Shown piece by piece: positions 21,094-34,311 of a DNA stretch of 64,000 bases. A program made the position numbers and the translations under genes. The notes beneath the pieces are model-generated. The model was not told where the DNA came from. It was given only the letters and a program-made list of their open reading frames with translations, and searched no databases. Numbering within the stretch: the first letter of the stretch is position 1; each line of letters starts with the position of its first letter. The DNA comes from Schizochytrium sp. TIO01 (Eukaryota; Sar; Bigyra; Thraustochytrida; Thraustochytriidae), in contig SMSO01000006.1 in NCBI GenBank assembly GCA_004764695.1, positions 352,859 to 416,858 of the forward strand. Reading direction: 5' to 3'.

Positions 21094-23377
21094 GCTCGAT
21101 TACTTGCTCGCGCAGGTTGCGGAATTGATCGACCGATTTTCTTTCCTTCTTCTTTCTTATCTCACCTTTCATTGATTTTTTATTATGGTTGGTACCGAGT
21201 AACTCTTAAGAGTAAATGATAGTAGAGTCTAAGTAGCAAATTTAGAACGCCGGTTCGCAGGATTTAGGACACGAGGCACATTTAGGACGAAGATGTCTAC
21301 TAGTACTGTTGTTAGCACTAGTAGCAAAAGCTACGTCGTAGAAACCAAGATGGATATACATACTTCTTGTTTATTAGTGATTTTGGGAGAAGTTAGAGAC
21401 GTTTGTCTTCGCATGTGAGAATGCTGGGCGAAGAATGCTTTTAACTTACGACGATGGTGCACTGGAAGGAGGACTTGGATATGACTGCAAGATCTCTGAA
21501 AACGTACTTTTAGTTATCTGCTTTGGGTTGTGATTTTTCTTTCTTGTTTTGGTCTGGAAACCTTGGGAAATGGAGTTCATCGATGCTGGTGATGCGTAAG
21601 ATCTCGCGCTTTGAGAAATTCTGTCTGTCAAGAGGAACGAAGGCGCTGGTGGATTTGGATGTGATTATTGTGAGGGTACTTAAGCTCTGACTATGATACC
21701 GAAATTAAAATTACTCATAGTAGTTAGAAACCTGGACGGCAGATTCGAATACCTCACCCCACACCTAGTCGAAGATATTTGATTCAGGCCAAAGTAATAA
21801 TGCTCATGATAAAGCCAGACAACTCTATGTGAAAAAGAAGAGCCTTTCATTGTATTTGATATGACAATAGTGAAAGTTAAAGAAGAGATCATTGTCGAAA
21901 TGATGAAATGAGGAGATTATTCAGAAAACACGAGTTGATCTATTTGGTTCAGATGAAATATTGCCAACCTCTACGTTCATATGTTCACAAGCACTGTGGC
22001 TCGCTCCCTCCTCAATCTTGCTCCATATTCGGGAATATAACATGTTGTCATTGACCCCATTTCCAATCTAGGAGAACTGAGTTGAAGAACTTCAAATCAC
22101 TATACAGAAGTAGGTACTATTTCATAGGAGCACTAACAAGTAGCAATGCCAGTCAAGACGCCGATCTCTTCTCTATGGTGGGTTTCACTACCTGACCCAA
22201 AAACCTAAATCACTATATCAGTTGTTTTATTCACTGAGGTGCCGACACAGGTATTTTCCAAGTTCTATATTTTTCTCTTGCTGCTTATAGACTAGGTAGT
22301 ACTATGCTACTCTTATTCGATTCGTAAAGAAGGTAGGTGTCTACTGCTAACACTCGAAGAAGTGACGAAACTTGGGAGACCGAGCATCATGAAACGGCAG
22401 GTGCTCCAAGCTAAGCTTTCTCCTTGCTCTACTTCATTGTTGTTCATGGGTCCACTATCCTCACTGACAAATTGCTACAAAGTAAAGTTGGTTCATTCAT
22501 GCTCCCTTGCCTCTTTCCTTGAGAACTTTCCATCTTTTATTGTTTTATTGACGTATTGACGTAGCGCGGCTAGCGGCCTTACAGAAAAACGAATAGCACT
22601 ACAGCAAATCACCAATAGTTTGTTGTCACAAAAGCCGATTACTCAAGAAAACTAGTGAAGAGTTCTATGACATATCTTTGGGGATTGGTCAAAGCGAGCA
22701 TACTTACGGACTATGCAGCAAACCACAAAGCAAAGTACTACCTTCATCCAATTCTGCATCAAAACACAGCTTAATACCTCTAGAGTTACTTCAACTAGGC
22801 TACAAATGATGTCATGACTCCTACGTGTCTTCTATCCCTTTTCTTTAGTAGTGCTCTCTAGGATCTCCTATTTATTCTTTCCTGCAAATCAATCAATCCA
22901 TCGATACGCGAGCAGGATAGAAGTAGAAAAGTGAAGGCAAAGCTCCATCGGCACCGACGCCGCTCGGTTGGGGGCGCTCGCAGCTGGCTAGCTGGCTGAG
23001 CTGGCTCGAGCTGCGAAGGGAGCTGTTCTGCGCGCACCCTGCTTCGCTCCCTCTCGCTTCTTTGCCGCAATCAGTCGGCCGCTCAGTGAGCGAGCAAGTG
23101 CGCGATTACGAGCAAGTGCGATCGCAGAAGATTCCACAAAAGCCCAGGCAGGCCAGGCGTGGAAAAAATCACAAGAACGTGGGACCAGCAGGCCTGCCTG
23201 ATAAATCCAAAACTACAGGTATCCTAGAGCCTGCCTCCCAAATCCATCGGATCTCGAGGTCTTCAATTCTTCAAATCAACCATATCTGCAAATTTCGAGG
23301 TGTTCTATTTCCACAATCACTCCTGAGGACCTTCTTATATTTCTAGACTCTTGCAAGACGAATTCATACACATAAAC
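21094..23377. other. divergent promoter region between importin and TOR
   Basis: About 2.3 kb with no gene. It must hold both promoters. GGTACC/TAGGTA-type motifs occur at about 21188, 22113, 22290 and 22331. A GC-rich, palindrome-rich patch of repeated AGCTGGCT units lies at about 22980-23015, some 370 bases before the TOR ATG. Confidence 0.5.
22978..23018. promoter_or_regulatory. AGCTGGCT-repeat, hairpin-prone patch upstream of TOR
   Basis: Several overlapping AGCTGGCT/GCTAGC/GAGCTGG units in a locally GC-rich stretch. It could fold in the TOR 5' leader or act as a binding region; function is not shown. Confidence 0.3.
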
Positions 23378-26300
23378 ATGGCCGCAGCTGACCTGAGCGA
23401 GACCCTCGCCGCCTTGGGTGATGGCTCCGACGAGAGTGCCCAGCTCGAGGCCGCTTGCTTGCTCCGTGAGTTGGTTGAGGCAGAGCACCGTGTGCTTTCA
23501 AATGAGCAGTTTGTCAAATTTATGAACGAAGTCTACGAGGGAATTTTCTCTCTTGTGTCCTCTGCCTCTGACTCTCGTCGCGTCCGTGGTGGTGTGCTGG
23601 CTATACGCGAGCTTATCGAGATCTCTTATGAGGAGAACGAGGTCAAGGTCATCCGCTTCGCCAACTACATCCGTATTGTTTTTCAACAACCCCCAGAACG
23701 TGTCGACGTTCAAACCCTTGTGCTCGCTGCCCTCGCGCTTGGCGCCCTTGCCCGTGCTGGGGGCCCCCTTACCGTTGACTTTGTCGAGTTCGAGGCCAAG
23801 CGCGCCTTTGAGTGGCTTCTTGCCGCCTCTGAACTTGACGACGCTGCGGCTGTTGCTGTAGCCGCAGCCTCAAAGTCCGATGCCACCGCGCGCCTCGCTC
23901 TCCTTGGACCACTCCCAACACCGCGGCGGAATCAATTTCGGCGCACCACCAGCAAACGCACTGGGAGCCCAGCGTTGTTGAGGCGGCGGAAGCTGGCCGC
24001 AGTATTAGTGTTGCGGGAGTTGGCATTGAACAGCCCAGGCGTATTCATGAGTCATGTGTCGGCGGTTCTGGAACATATTCGGACGTGCTTGCACGATGAC
24101 AGCGAGCTGACACGGGGCGCAGCGATGTTAACGCTGAGGTCGACGCTGGAGCTGATCCTCCAGCGGGAATCAAGGCTGTGCGTGCAGTGGTACTACAGGG
24201 TGTTTGAGATTGCGAGGCTTGGTTTCTCACAGGGGTCACCAGCAACTATTCACGGCTCGTTGTTGACGCTCGGAGAGCTACTTAATCACTCCGGACACTT
24301 TATGCTGCCTCGGTTTGCTGAGGCATGTGAAACAATTCTGGAGTACAGGAATCATAAGCGCGATGCGCTTATTAGACGAACCGTCATTCGCTTACTACCA
24401 GAGCTTGCAAATTACTGTCCTGATGAGTTCGTGCGTAGCTATTTGGATACCTGTATTCAGCACCTTTTCTCAGCGGTGGAAAAGAAGACAGAGCGTGATG
24501 CAGCCTTCCTCGCGCTAGGAAAGCTCGCAAATGCTGTTACCTTTCACATTTTGCCTCATCTGCCAGAAATCATGCTTCGCGTACGCGAGGGGCTTGCACC
24601 TGATGCCTTTGGCGCACCAAAATCTGCCAGGGATAGTTCGCGGCAAGTAAGCGCCATTAACACAGCCTCAGCAAAATCCGAGGCCGCCGCAAGGGCTGCG
24701 CTAGGCCTCGACCAAGCAACGTCACTTGAGACCCCGTCACATTACGAAGCCGCCCTCGCTTGCATCTCGATGCTTGCGCAAGCCGTCGGTCCTGCTCTTC
24801 TTGAACACAACATGACTAATGGTCTTCTAGGCGAGATGTTTCGAAACGGACTCAGTCTTGCACTCATCAACGCTGTAGCCGACCTCCAGAGGCGCATTCC
24901 TTCACTCCGTGGTCTAATTATGTCGCACCTTCTACACTCGCTATCATACACTCTCGCTGGAAGGCCCTTCCGTGCCCCGCCTGGTGGAGGTGTTCTTAAC
25001 TGCGTGTCCTTTACCCACCTCGACATGCTTGAAGCCCTTGAGGTCAGAATCCCTGGTGCACGCCCACTTCTAGCTCGCGAAGGACCTGTTGCTCAGGCGG
25101 TCGCCCTTTCGCCCTCCACACTTGGGGAAGACGATGAACTAGAGCGTCTCAACTGGCCGGAGGAGCTCACTCCTGCAGAGGCTTCCATGCACTCGGCGTC
25201 CTTCTTCCTGTATTTTGCTGGTGGCGTGCAACGCCGCGAGGCAGGATCTAATGCGCCTCCATCGCTTGCAGCAAATGTTTCTAAACGAAAGAAGAACTAT
25301 ACTTCTCTCTTTGAAAACAATTTTGCAGAATCTACTACTGCATTTATCGGTGGATCTGTACGTTCGCTGCGCCAGCGTGAGCTTATCCTTCTGGCACTTC
25401 AGACACTGCGCCAGTTTGACTTTAACAAGATCAATCTGCTCCCCTTCCTACACGACAGTGTCATACCCTACATGGACGATTCTGATCCGCTCATCCGCAA
25501 GGAGGTTGCCCTCACTTGCGGTGCATTGCTAATCCCAACCTACCCAGGCTTTGAGGCAACCTCGCGCCTGGCAAACTGGGGCGTGAGCGCGAAACTTACC
25601 TCCGAAGGTGTTCGACGCCTCCTTATGCTTGGTGTCTCTGACCCAGAACCTGCTATCCGTGCTGCTGTCCTCACTTGTCTCAAGGAAAATGATCGCTTTG
25701 ACAATTTTCTCATGCACGAAGATACCCTGCAAGCTTTGTTTGTGGCTCTCCACGACGAAGACTTTTATGTTCGTAGGATAGGTATGGATGTTGCTTCTCG
25801 CCTTTCGCCGCGTAATCCAGCTCATATCTTTCCTGCTGTCAGAAAGTGTATTCTGGCTTCCATGGCACAACTTCGTTTCTCTCCAACACAAACTCAGCGG
25901 GAGGAAGGCGCAGTGATTCTGCTCGGCGACGTTGTCGCCGGCTTCAACCGATCTCGACTCATGAAAGGAGGAATTAGCCACGCAACGCCTTTGATTTCTC
26001 CCATCATTGTTCCGCTCATCAAAATTCTCCTCGGAAAACTCCGTGAAGCCCGCAGTACAATGTCTACTGCAATTTTGCGCACGCTAGGTGAGGTTGCAAG
26101 CATGCATGGCGTCGACATGCAAGATTATATGGCAGATCTGTTACCTCTTCTCATCGACCTCTTGCAGGATTTGGGTTCCCCTGAAAAACGAAAGTGGGCA
26201 TTGTGGACTCTCGGGCAGCTTGTACGTAGTACTGGACATGTTATCACTCCTCTACTCGATTACCCTGAGCTTTTGGACACTCTCCTTGGTATTATCAAGG

Positions 26301-28795
26301 GTGGTAGTACCGTACCGTGGGAGTTACGGGAGGAAGCTTTAAAGGCGCTAGGCTCTCTTGGTGCACTGGATCCCTTCGAAACAAAACAGCGTTCTCGTTC
26401 GCGCTCCAGGCAGTTAAAGATGTCTCGTGGTGGTGGCGCCCTGCAACGTGCAGCTATTGCTGAAACTGTCGACACCGCTTCCACGATGTCTTCACATGCA
26501 ACGACCCAAAATCAGTACTACCAACAGCAACACCACCATCAACAACATCAACAGCAACAACAAAACGCAGCGACACACTGGCCTCATCTTGACGACGACG
26601 CAGAACCCCTTGGTCCCAAAGATGATGACTACTACCCAACCGTAGCAATTCATGCCTTGATTCGAATTCTCCAGGACAGCACTCTGGCAACGCACCATTC
26701 CATGGTTATTCAGGCCTTAACACATATCTTTCGCAGTCTAGGGTTAGCGTGTGTCACTTTTTTGTCACAAATTATGCCATGTATCTTGCAAGTCGCAACT
26801 AATTGTGAACAAGAACTTCGTAAAGTTCTTTTCTATAATATTAGTGTGCTGGTCTCCATTTCTAAGCAGCACATTCGTCCTTACCTCGACGACATCTTTC
26901 GTCTTATTCATACCTATTGGTACGAAAACCTTGATCAGGTTTTTGTTCTTATTGAAGAAATCTCTGGAGCACTGCGAGAGGAGTTTGTACCCTATGCGAA
27001 GTCAATCCTGCCAAATATTCTTTCTGTCCTAGAAATGATGCGAACAAATAATATGGACCCCAGCAAGGTTTCTACAGGCGCATCAGGTAAGGTTGCATAT
27101 GGAATGCAAGGTGGCTATGGGTCACTATCACTCCGAGCACCAGAACGACGCTTGAATAGGGATGCCTATGCATCAGAACTGAATGGGGGCGGTGCGAGTC
27201 TACGAAATGGAGCACCTGTCCTTTCATATGCCTCATCCATTACTGCCGGTCAAATGGGTGCTCGTCGTTCTCCTCGAGGGCCAGCTTTGGATGGCGTTAC
27301 TGCAGGGGGGATGTCACCGTCTGCGTCGATGGCTAATCTGACGGTTCCAGCTATCGGCGGTCCTATGGGAGGTGTTTCTGCAGTGGGTGGAAACCAAAGT
27401 TCCCGTCCACACTCTGGGTCGCCATTCGCAGCACCATCAAGGTCAGCACCGCAAGGTAATGCTCATCGTGTGCAGGCGACTGCTGAGCAGAAACTCTCCA
27501 TGGACAAATATGCGACGCCAGCATCCGCACGACGTGTTTTCAAGACCATTGAGTTTTTGGGCTTTACTTTGACGGGCTATTTTTACCTCGTTATTCCAGC
27601 TCTAATTGAGCTTGTGGAAACTGAGGCTGCTGACGGACAAGTTCGTATTTATGCTGTTCACGCCCTTGGACATCTTAGCAGCCACGCATTTTTCGCTGAC
27701 TACGCCCTGCATGCAATGCAATGCTTGCTACGTTTGTTGCGCCGCCCCGTCGTCCCGCCATTAAAATGTCAAGCTGTAGACACCTTGTGTATATTTGCTC
27801 TCCGTTTTCCTTCCATTTTCTCCATGTTTGAGCAAACTGTGGAGAACACTGTACGCGGAAGATCCCTTCTTCCTGTTGCCGTGGATCACTTCAAGACTAC
27901 TCTCGGCTTCCTTCGTGCAGAAGCCGCTGAGAGTGGACGCGGATACTCCAATGAAACAGGCGATTCCCATTCTTTCGCACGTGATAGATACCTGGAGCAG
28001 CTTTTAAAGTCCTTCTACGGGGAAGCTTCGTCCACTGATCCTAGTCTCCCGATGCTTGGTCTTGGATCTCGAAATGGAGGTGGCCTTGGTGGTTTAGCTG
28101 GTCTTGGATCACCTGATGCAGACATTGGCGCCCCTCAAAAAATGCTGCAAGTCAATGAAAATAAGCTTCAAAAGTCTTGGGAGGCCAGTGACCGAGCCTC
28201 TGCAGAAGAATGGAAGGAATGGATGCGGCGCTTGTCTGTTGAGCTCTTGCGTGAATCACCAAGCCCAGCACTACGTGCATGCTCAGCTGTAGCCCAAGTC
28301 TACAACCCGCTTGCAAAAGAGCTATTCAACCCAGCCTTTGTCTCATGCTGGTCTTCCTTGAGTGAGGAGTATCAAATGAGCCTTATTCTTGCGCTTGAGG
28401 TTGCTCTTCAATCTTCTCGGACTCCCCCTGAGACCTTGCAAACGCTTCTCGATTTAGCTGAGTTTATGGAGCATGATGATCGTGTTTTGCCAATCGGTAT
28501 TCGTGATTTAGGAAATTATGCACAACGTTGCCATGCCTACGCCAAGGCATTGCATTATCAAGAGATGGTCTTTCGCAACTTACCAGGAGCATGTACCGAA
28601 GGTTTAATCTCAATTAACAACAAACTCGAGCAACCTGAAGCTGCTGTTGGAATTTTGCACTATGTGCAGCAGCTCCAACGGAGACAGTATCAGATGACAT
28701 TTTCTCAGCCAGCGTCAAGACGAATTCCAGAAGTCAACATGCTTGATTTCGGTGTTGCAGCTGCAGCTCTCTCACCTTTACAATCACAGGTACAC

Positions 28796-28827
<32 letters not shown>

Positions 28828-31800
28828 ACTCCAGATGCAAATGCTTCAGCGTCAGCAACAACAACTCCAGATGCAACAACGACAGCAGCAACACGTTTCA
28901 CCTGACTCGCAAGGCAGTGGGTATCCGCTAGAACGCCATCCCAGTGTAGCCTTCGAAGAGCACCAAGGTGAGGTTCTTGGTACATCGCCGTCATCAGACC
29001 ATCTTGAAATGGACGATCTCGTGGAACAAGGCACAATCAAGCTCAAAGAAACATGGTTCGAGAAGTTAGGCCGTTGGGAGGAAGCCTTGGAGTCTTATCA
29101 GGAGAAACTCGAGCACCTTGAGGAGGATCCAAATGCTCCAGTCTCAAATGAGGATTTGAATAGCACCATGGGTAAGGTTCGCTGTCTCATCAATCTTGGA
29201 GAATATGATCAACTGATGGACCTCGCCAACAACATTTGGAAGCGTGTGGAAAACAAAGAAGCCCTTGCAACAATGGCTCCGATGTTTTGTCAAAGTGCAT
29301 GGTCATGCGGTGACTGGAATGCAATGGATAACTATGCTCGTTACATCCCTGAGAAAAACCTTGACGGATACATGCTCCGTGCAGTGCTTGCCTTACAACA
29401 AAATGACTTTGTAAGATCACGTGAAATGATTGATTTAGGGCGCGGCCTGCTTGGCGAAGAGTTAGGAGCCCTTGTTGGCGAGTCATATAACCGAGCTTAT
29501 CGTCAAATTGTTACTGTGCAGCAATTTGCAGAACTTGATGAAATCTATGAATTTAAGCAACGCATGACTTCGCCCCAACATAGTGAAGATGAGCTTGCAG
29601 AGATGAAATCAAAATTGCAACGCATTTGGTCGAAGCGTATTCGCGGATGTCAAGAAAATGTCGCGGTATGGCAATTTATTCTTGGTGCGCACTCTCTCGT
29701 ACTACATCCTCGTGAAGATCTTCTGACATATATCAAATTCTCAACCATTTGCCGCAAGAGCAACCGGCTCCGGATTTGCTTTATGACCTTGCAGCGCCTA
29801 GGCGTGACCAACGAGAACTTTGATGATTTTGATAGGATAGATGCAAACACATCATTTGCATTTCTTAAATATCGATGGGCTCTTCTCAAGGAAGAGACAA
29901 TTCAGTCTCATCAGGAAGACCAACTGCGCAACAGTCACTATATGGTGACCGGATATAACTCATCCTACCGCACAAGTTTTACTGTTGTCCCTGTGGAACA
30001 GCCTAGTATTGGACTGGACTTGTCTCCCCGAAGCCAGACCGAGCACAATAACTTGCGTGTACGCGAGGAACGAAGCAAAACTATTGAGAATCTGGAACAT
30101 GTAATCGGTTTGTTAGAAAACCGTCACAGAGCAAGCCCCTTAATCTTCGACGACTGCAAGCTACTAGTTCGCTGCTACCTCAAGCTTGGTATGTGGAAGC
30201 TGGCCATTGAAGACTATAAGCTGCGGCAAGATATTATCGAGAGTGTGCTTCGTATCTTCCGCTCAGCGACAGAAATGGAGGGTGACAACTACAAGGCCTG
30301 GCATGCATGGGCTTTGATGAACTTTCGTGCTGTAGAATTTTACAACCGCGCACTGTTGACTCTTTCGCCTGGTTCGTCAGAACACATGAGTACGGCTGCA
30401 TCCTTTGTAGATCTGGCGTCTGCGCATGATGCCATTCAAGAGGAGACTGATAGTATTCTTCTCGAGGAAGATGAAGAGGAGGAAGAAGAGGAGGAGGATG
30501 GGGAAGAAGTAGATACCTTACCGGCAATCCCTCCGCTACATAGGGCATCTGGTGACCGCCCACGGTCGAGCTCTGTAGGAAATGTGGGCATGAGATCACC
30601 ATCAACAGGTTTTGATAGCCTTGCGTCAAGTGGTCAGGAGGAGTCGCATCTTGATGAGTACAAGGCAGGTTCCGGCCAAGAGGAGGATTCACCTGTAGAT
30701 GAAGATGAAGAAGTGGAGGAGCAGGGAGACGAAGAGGCTGTAGATGAAAACGATGCAAGCCATACTGAAAACAGCTCTGAAATTCAAGAAGAGCAAGAAG
30801 ATCAAGAAAAACATGAAGAACATGAAGAAGCGGATGGAGATGATGGAAATGAAGATCTTCAAGATCAAGGTCAGGAGAATGGCACTAGTGAAGTAGACGA
30901 AGGCGAAGCTAATGCGCACTCAACTAATGATCAAGGAGCATTGTCCAAGGCTGATGATCAGTCAGAAAACTCCCATAAAACTGAGACTATTAATGAACAT
31001 TGTGATCAGGACGAGGGGAAGGAGGAACATCCGGATAATAGCCATGATGAAAATCATGCCCCAGAAGGTGAACCACATGAACTTCATGTCGAGTCAACTT
31101 CACAAATCGAAGGTGAAGTGCTTGACGAAAAGACTCAGTCACAGGAAGAATTCAGGGAGGGAGAGGATCAGGGTGACAATACTAGAAACCGTATTGAAGA
31201 TAATCGTCCTGAATCTTTGGAAATTCAACGCGAGGAGTCTAGACGGAGTGTTACCTTCGAGCCGACTGATCGGCAAACTCAGCTTCGAGAAGCCAAAGCA
31301 CGCAGTGCTCAAGCTAGAAAGGCCCGGCAGCGTAAGAAACGTCTGCGACAACGCGCATTAGAGCGTAAGCGTCAGCTTCTTTCTGAGAAAATGCATCAGT
31401 ATGTGGTGCCAGCCATTCACGGCTTTTTCCGATCAATTGCGTTAGGCCAAACGTCAGACTCGCGTAATGTTTTGCAGGACATTTTGCGTCTCCTGACTCT
31501 GTGGTTTGCTCATGGTGCCCGGCGTGATGTCGAGATTGCTATTCAAGAAGGCTTTGAAATGGTTAGTATCGGTACCTGGCTTGATGTGGTGCCTCAGCTC
31601 ATTGCACGCATTCATACCAAGGTCCCGAGTATCAAAAAGGCACTGCATCACCTTCTCGTCACTCTTGGCGAACAACATCCCCATGCGCTCGTGTATCCTC
31701 TTACTGTGGCCGCCAAGTCAATCAATCCGTCCCGCCAACGAGCCGCTGAAAACATTCTTGATGAGTTACGTCGTACTCCTGGTAATGCTGCTCTCGTAGA

Positions 31801-33859
31801 CCAAGCGCAGCTCGTAAGTCATGAATTGATTCGAGTTGCCATCCTCTGGCCTGAGCAATGGTTCGAAGCCATTGAGGAAGCTTCAAGGGCTTACTTTAAT
31901 GATGAAGATCTTGACGCTATGAATGAGATTCTTGATGCCCGTCATGCTACTCTGCGCGAGCCATTTGAGACCATTCATGAGCATGAGTTCAGTCGGAACT
32001 ATGGCCGAGAGCTGGAGGACGCTGAAAGATATAAAGAGCGTTTTCGCACTTCAAACAGCGGAGTGGACCTCAATCAAGCTTGGGAGCTTTACTATTTAGT
32101 GTTCCGCAAGATCCAACGTGATCTTCAATCTCTTAAACATTTGGAGCTTGATAAGGTATCACAAGCTCTTCTTGAGGCCCACGATATGCAGTTGGCCGTC
32201 CCTGGTACTTATGTTGCTGGTAAACCTGTGGTACGGATTGACAGTTTTGCCCCATCGATTCGTGTCATTGTTTCAAAACAGCGCCCACGTCAAATTACAA
32301 TGCGCGGAAGTGACGGAAAAGACTACCTCTTCTTACTCAAGGGCCATGAAGATTTGCGTCAAGATGAACGTGTTATGCAATTGTTTGGACTTGTGAATCG
32401 TCTCCTTAAAAAGGAACGTGAAACCAACCGATATGATCTAAGTATCGAGCGCTTTGCTGTGATCCCACTTTCGCACAATGTCGGTATCTCCGAATGGCTG
32501 CCAAATACTGACACTTTCCATGCATTGATTGAACGTTTTAGAAACTCACGAAGTGTTCTTCTTGATATTGAGCAACGCTTAATTAAGAAGGTTGCGCCTG
32601 ATTACAACTCATTGACCGTGATCCAAAAAGTCGAGGCCTTCTGCCACGCGCTCACCCATACCAATGGAGGTGACCTTGGTAAAGTTCTCTGGCTCAAGAG
32701 TCGGAATTCTGAAATATGGCTCGATCGTCGTACAAACTACACTCGGTCACTTGCCACGATGTCGATGGTAGGATACGTTCTTGGTCTTGGCGACCGCCAC
32801 CCGAGCAACCTGATGTTAGACCGTTCCTCTGGTAAGGTTATCCACATTGATTTTGGCGACTGCTTTGAGGTAGCTATGCACCGAGAAAAATTTCCAGAAA
32901 AGGTCCCGTTCCGTCTGACACGTATGCTTATCGCTGCTATGGAGGTTTCAGGTGTCGAAGGTAACTTTAGATACACGTGTGAATCAGTGATGCGCGTTCT
33001 TCGTGCCAACCGTGACTCCGTTATGGCAATGCTTGAAGCTTTTGTTCACGACCCCTTAATTAACTGGCGTCTACTGCAAAACACAAGTGGTTCCAACGGC
33101 GGAGAGAACTCTTCATCAATCATGTCAATGTCATCCGCATCAACAGGGCAATCCGACTTGACGCGCGAAGGTGAGAGTGCTACGTCTTCGGAGATGTCCC
33201 GGTCGTACCAACGCGACATGACAGATTCTCTTGGTTCGAGCATCATTCGTGGGCCTGTGCCATCTCGCGGAGAGGATCCATCATTCAATGATAGACGTGA
33301 ACCTGTTCGGAGGCGAAACCCGTCGGTAGCCATGCCGATCGGCGATCGTCATTTTGATGCTGACATGGCGCTGCGACCGCGTGCACGTACTGAAGGACGC
33401 ATTAACTTGCATGAGTCTACGCAAGAAGTTGGGTCTGCGACGCCATCGCGAAGCCGCACGTCCCGTGAATCTAACCTGGCACAGTTTCGTGCTGATGCAA
33501 ACGCTGAGGCACTCAATCAACGTGCTCTTGCAGTTCTACAGCGGGTGCACGATAAACTAACAGGACGAGATTTTGCTGTGAAGAAGCGGAAGCAAAGTAG
33601 TGTTGACGAAATCCGTAGTCCTGAAGATCTATCCGGCTCGATGTCCCAGCAGCAACAGCAGCAGCAATCGCAACAGTCAGTGCGGAGCTCGCCTCGTACC
33701 GGCAGTTCATCCAATCTGTTTTCAGAGCAACACGATTCAGAGGAAGATATGGAGGAATCGCCGGCTCCTGTTGCGCTGCAAGTTCAACGTCTCATCGTTC
33801 AGGCTACCTCTCATGAAAATCTCAGCCAGGCATATGTAGGTTGGTGCAGTGTCTGGTAG
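23378..33859 (+). CDS. TOR: target of rapamycin (TOR) serine/threonine kinase, expanded
   Basis: A 3493-residue TOR kinase, about 900 residues longer than human mTOR. TOR senses nutrients and controls growth in TORC1/TORC2. The N-terminus is HEAT-repeat rich and aligns with mTOR from RELIEISYEENEVKVIRFANY on. Low-complexity Gln-rich segments lie at about residues 1044-1065 and 1800-1840. The FAT domain (KAWHAWALMNF at about 2307) is split by a long acidic insert. The FRB domain spans about 2815-2915, with Ser2836, Trp2902 and Phe2909 at the rapamycin-contact positions. The kinase domain has GDRHPSN (Asp about 3139) and IDFGD (Asp about 3158). A Ser-rich spacer of about 230 residues precedes the FATC end (ATSHENLSQAYVGWCSVW). 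The frame upstream starts with TTG, so the ATG at 23378 (MAAADLSE) was chosen. No intron in 10.5 kb. Divergent from importin, convergent with TTLL. Confidence 0.97.
28795..28892 (+). repeat. CAG/CAA repeat coding poly-Gln in TOR
   Basis: Mixed CAG/CAA codons give two Gln-rich blocks with Leu/Met interruptions (residues about 1807-1838). A shorter Gln/His block lies at about 26515-26565, and a third Gln run near 33648-33672. Confidence 0.85.
30460..31330 (+). other. acidic disordered insert within TOR FAT domain
   Basis: Between KAWHAWALMNFRAVEFYN and MHQYVVPAIHGFFRS lie about 330 residues dominated by Glu, Asp, Gln, Ser and His, ending in a basic Arg/Lys stretch (ARKARQRKKRLRQRALER). Human mTOR has only a short disordered loop at this place. 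Confidence 0.85.
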
Positions 33860-34311
33860 ACGCAAGAAAGAAATGTTTTAGAAGGAAAGAATGCATACGC
33901 AAAGCGTCGCTACTTTAACTACGGAAGCGCTTATACTATTGATGATGATGATCAAGGCCGTTGACTCTGCCCTGAGTTTCTGAAGAGCTCCTCGCTGAAC
34001 GAAATTATTTGTACAAATTATTTTGACTTTTTTTCTTCTGTTTTTTCAAAATCTCCAATATTTTCTATTTCACCCCTCGTTTGCATTTTTTTCTTGTCCT
34101 CAATTGTACAATTCGAGACCAACTAAGACCAACTACAAATTGAGATTATGAGTTGCCCTACCAAAACCGTATTTTCAACAGGTTTCTTTAAAAATACCAT
34201 GTTAGGATATTTCAAACATTTGCTTTCTAAAATTAAGGCTAGAATAAGATAGATTACTATACTATGATACAATAAAATGATAATATAGGGAACGAGTGCT
34301 GCATCTTCTCT
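33860..34311. other. convergent intergenic region TOR/TTLL
   Basis: About 450 AT-rich bases carrying the two 3' ends. A GATGATGATGATC run lies at about 33940. No gene seen. Confidence 0.5.
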
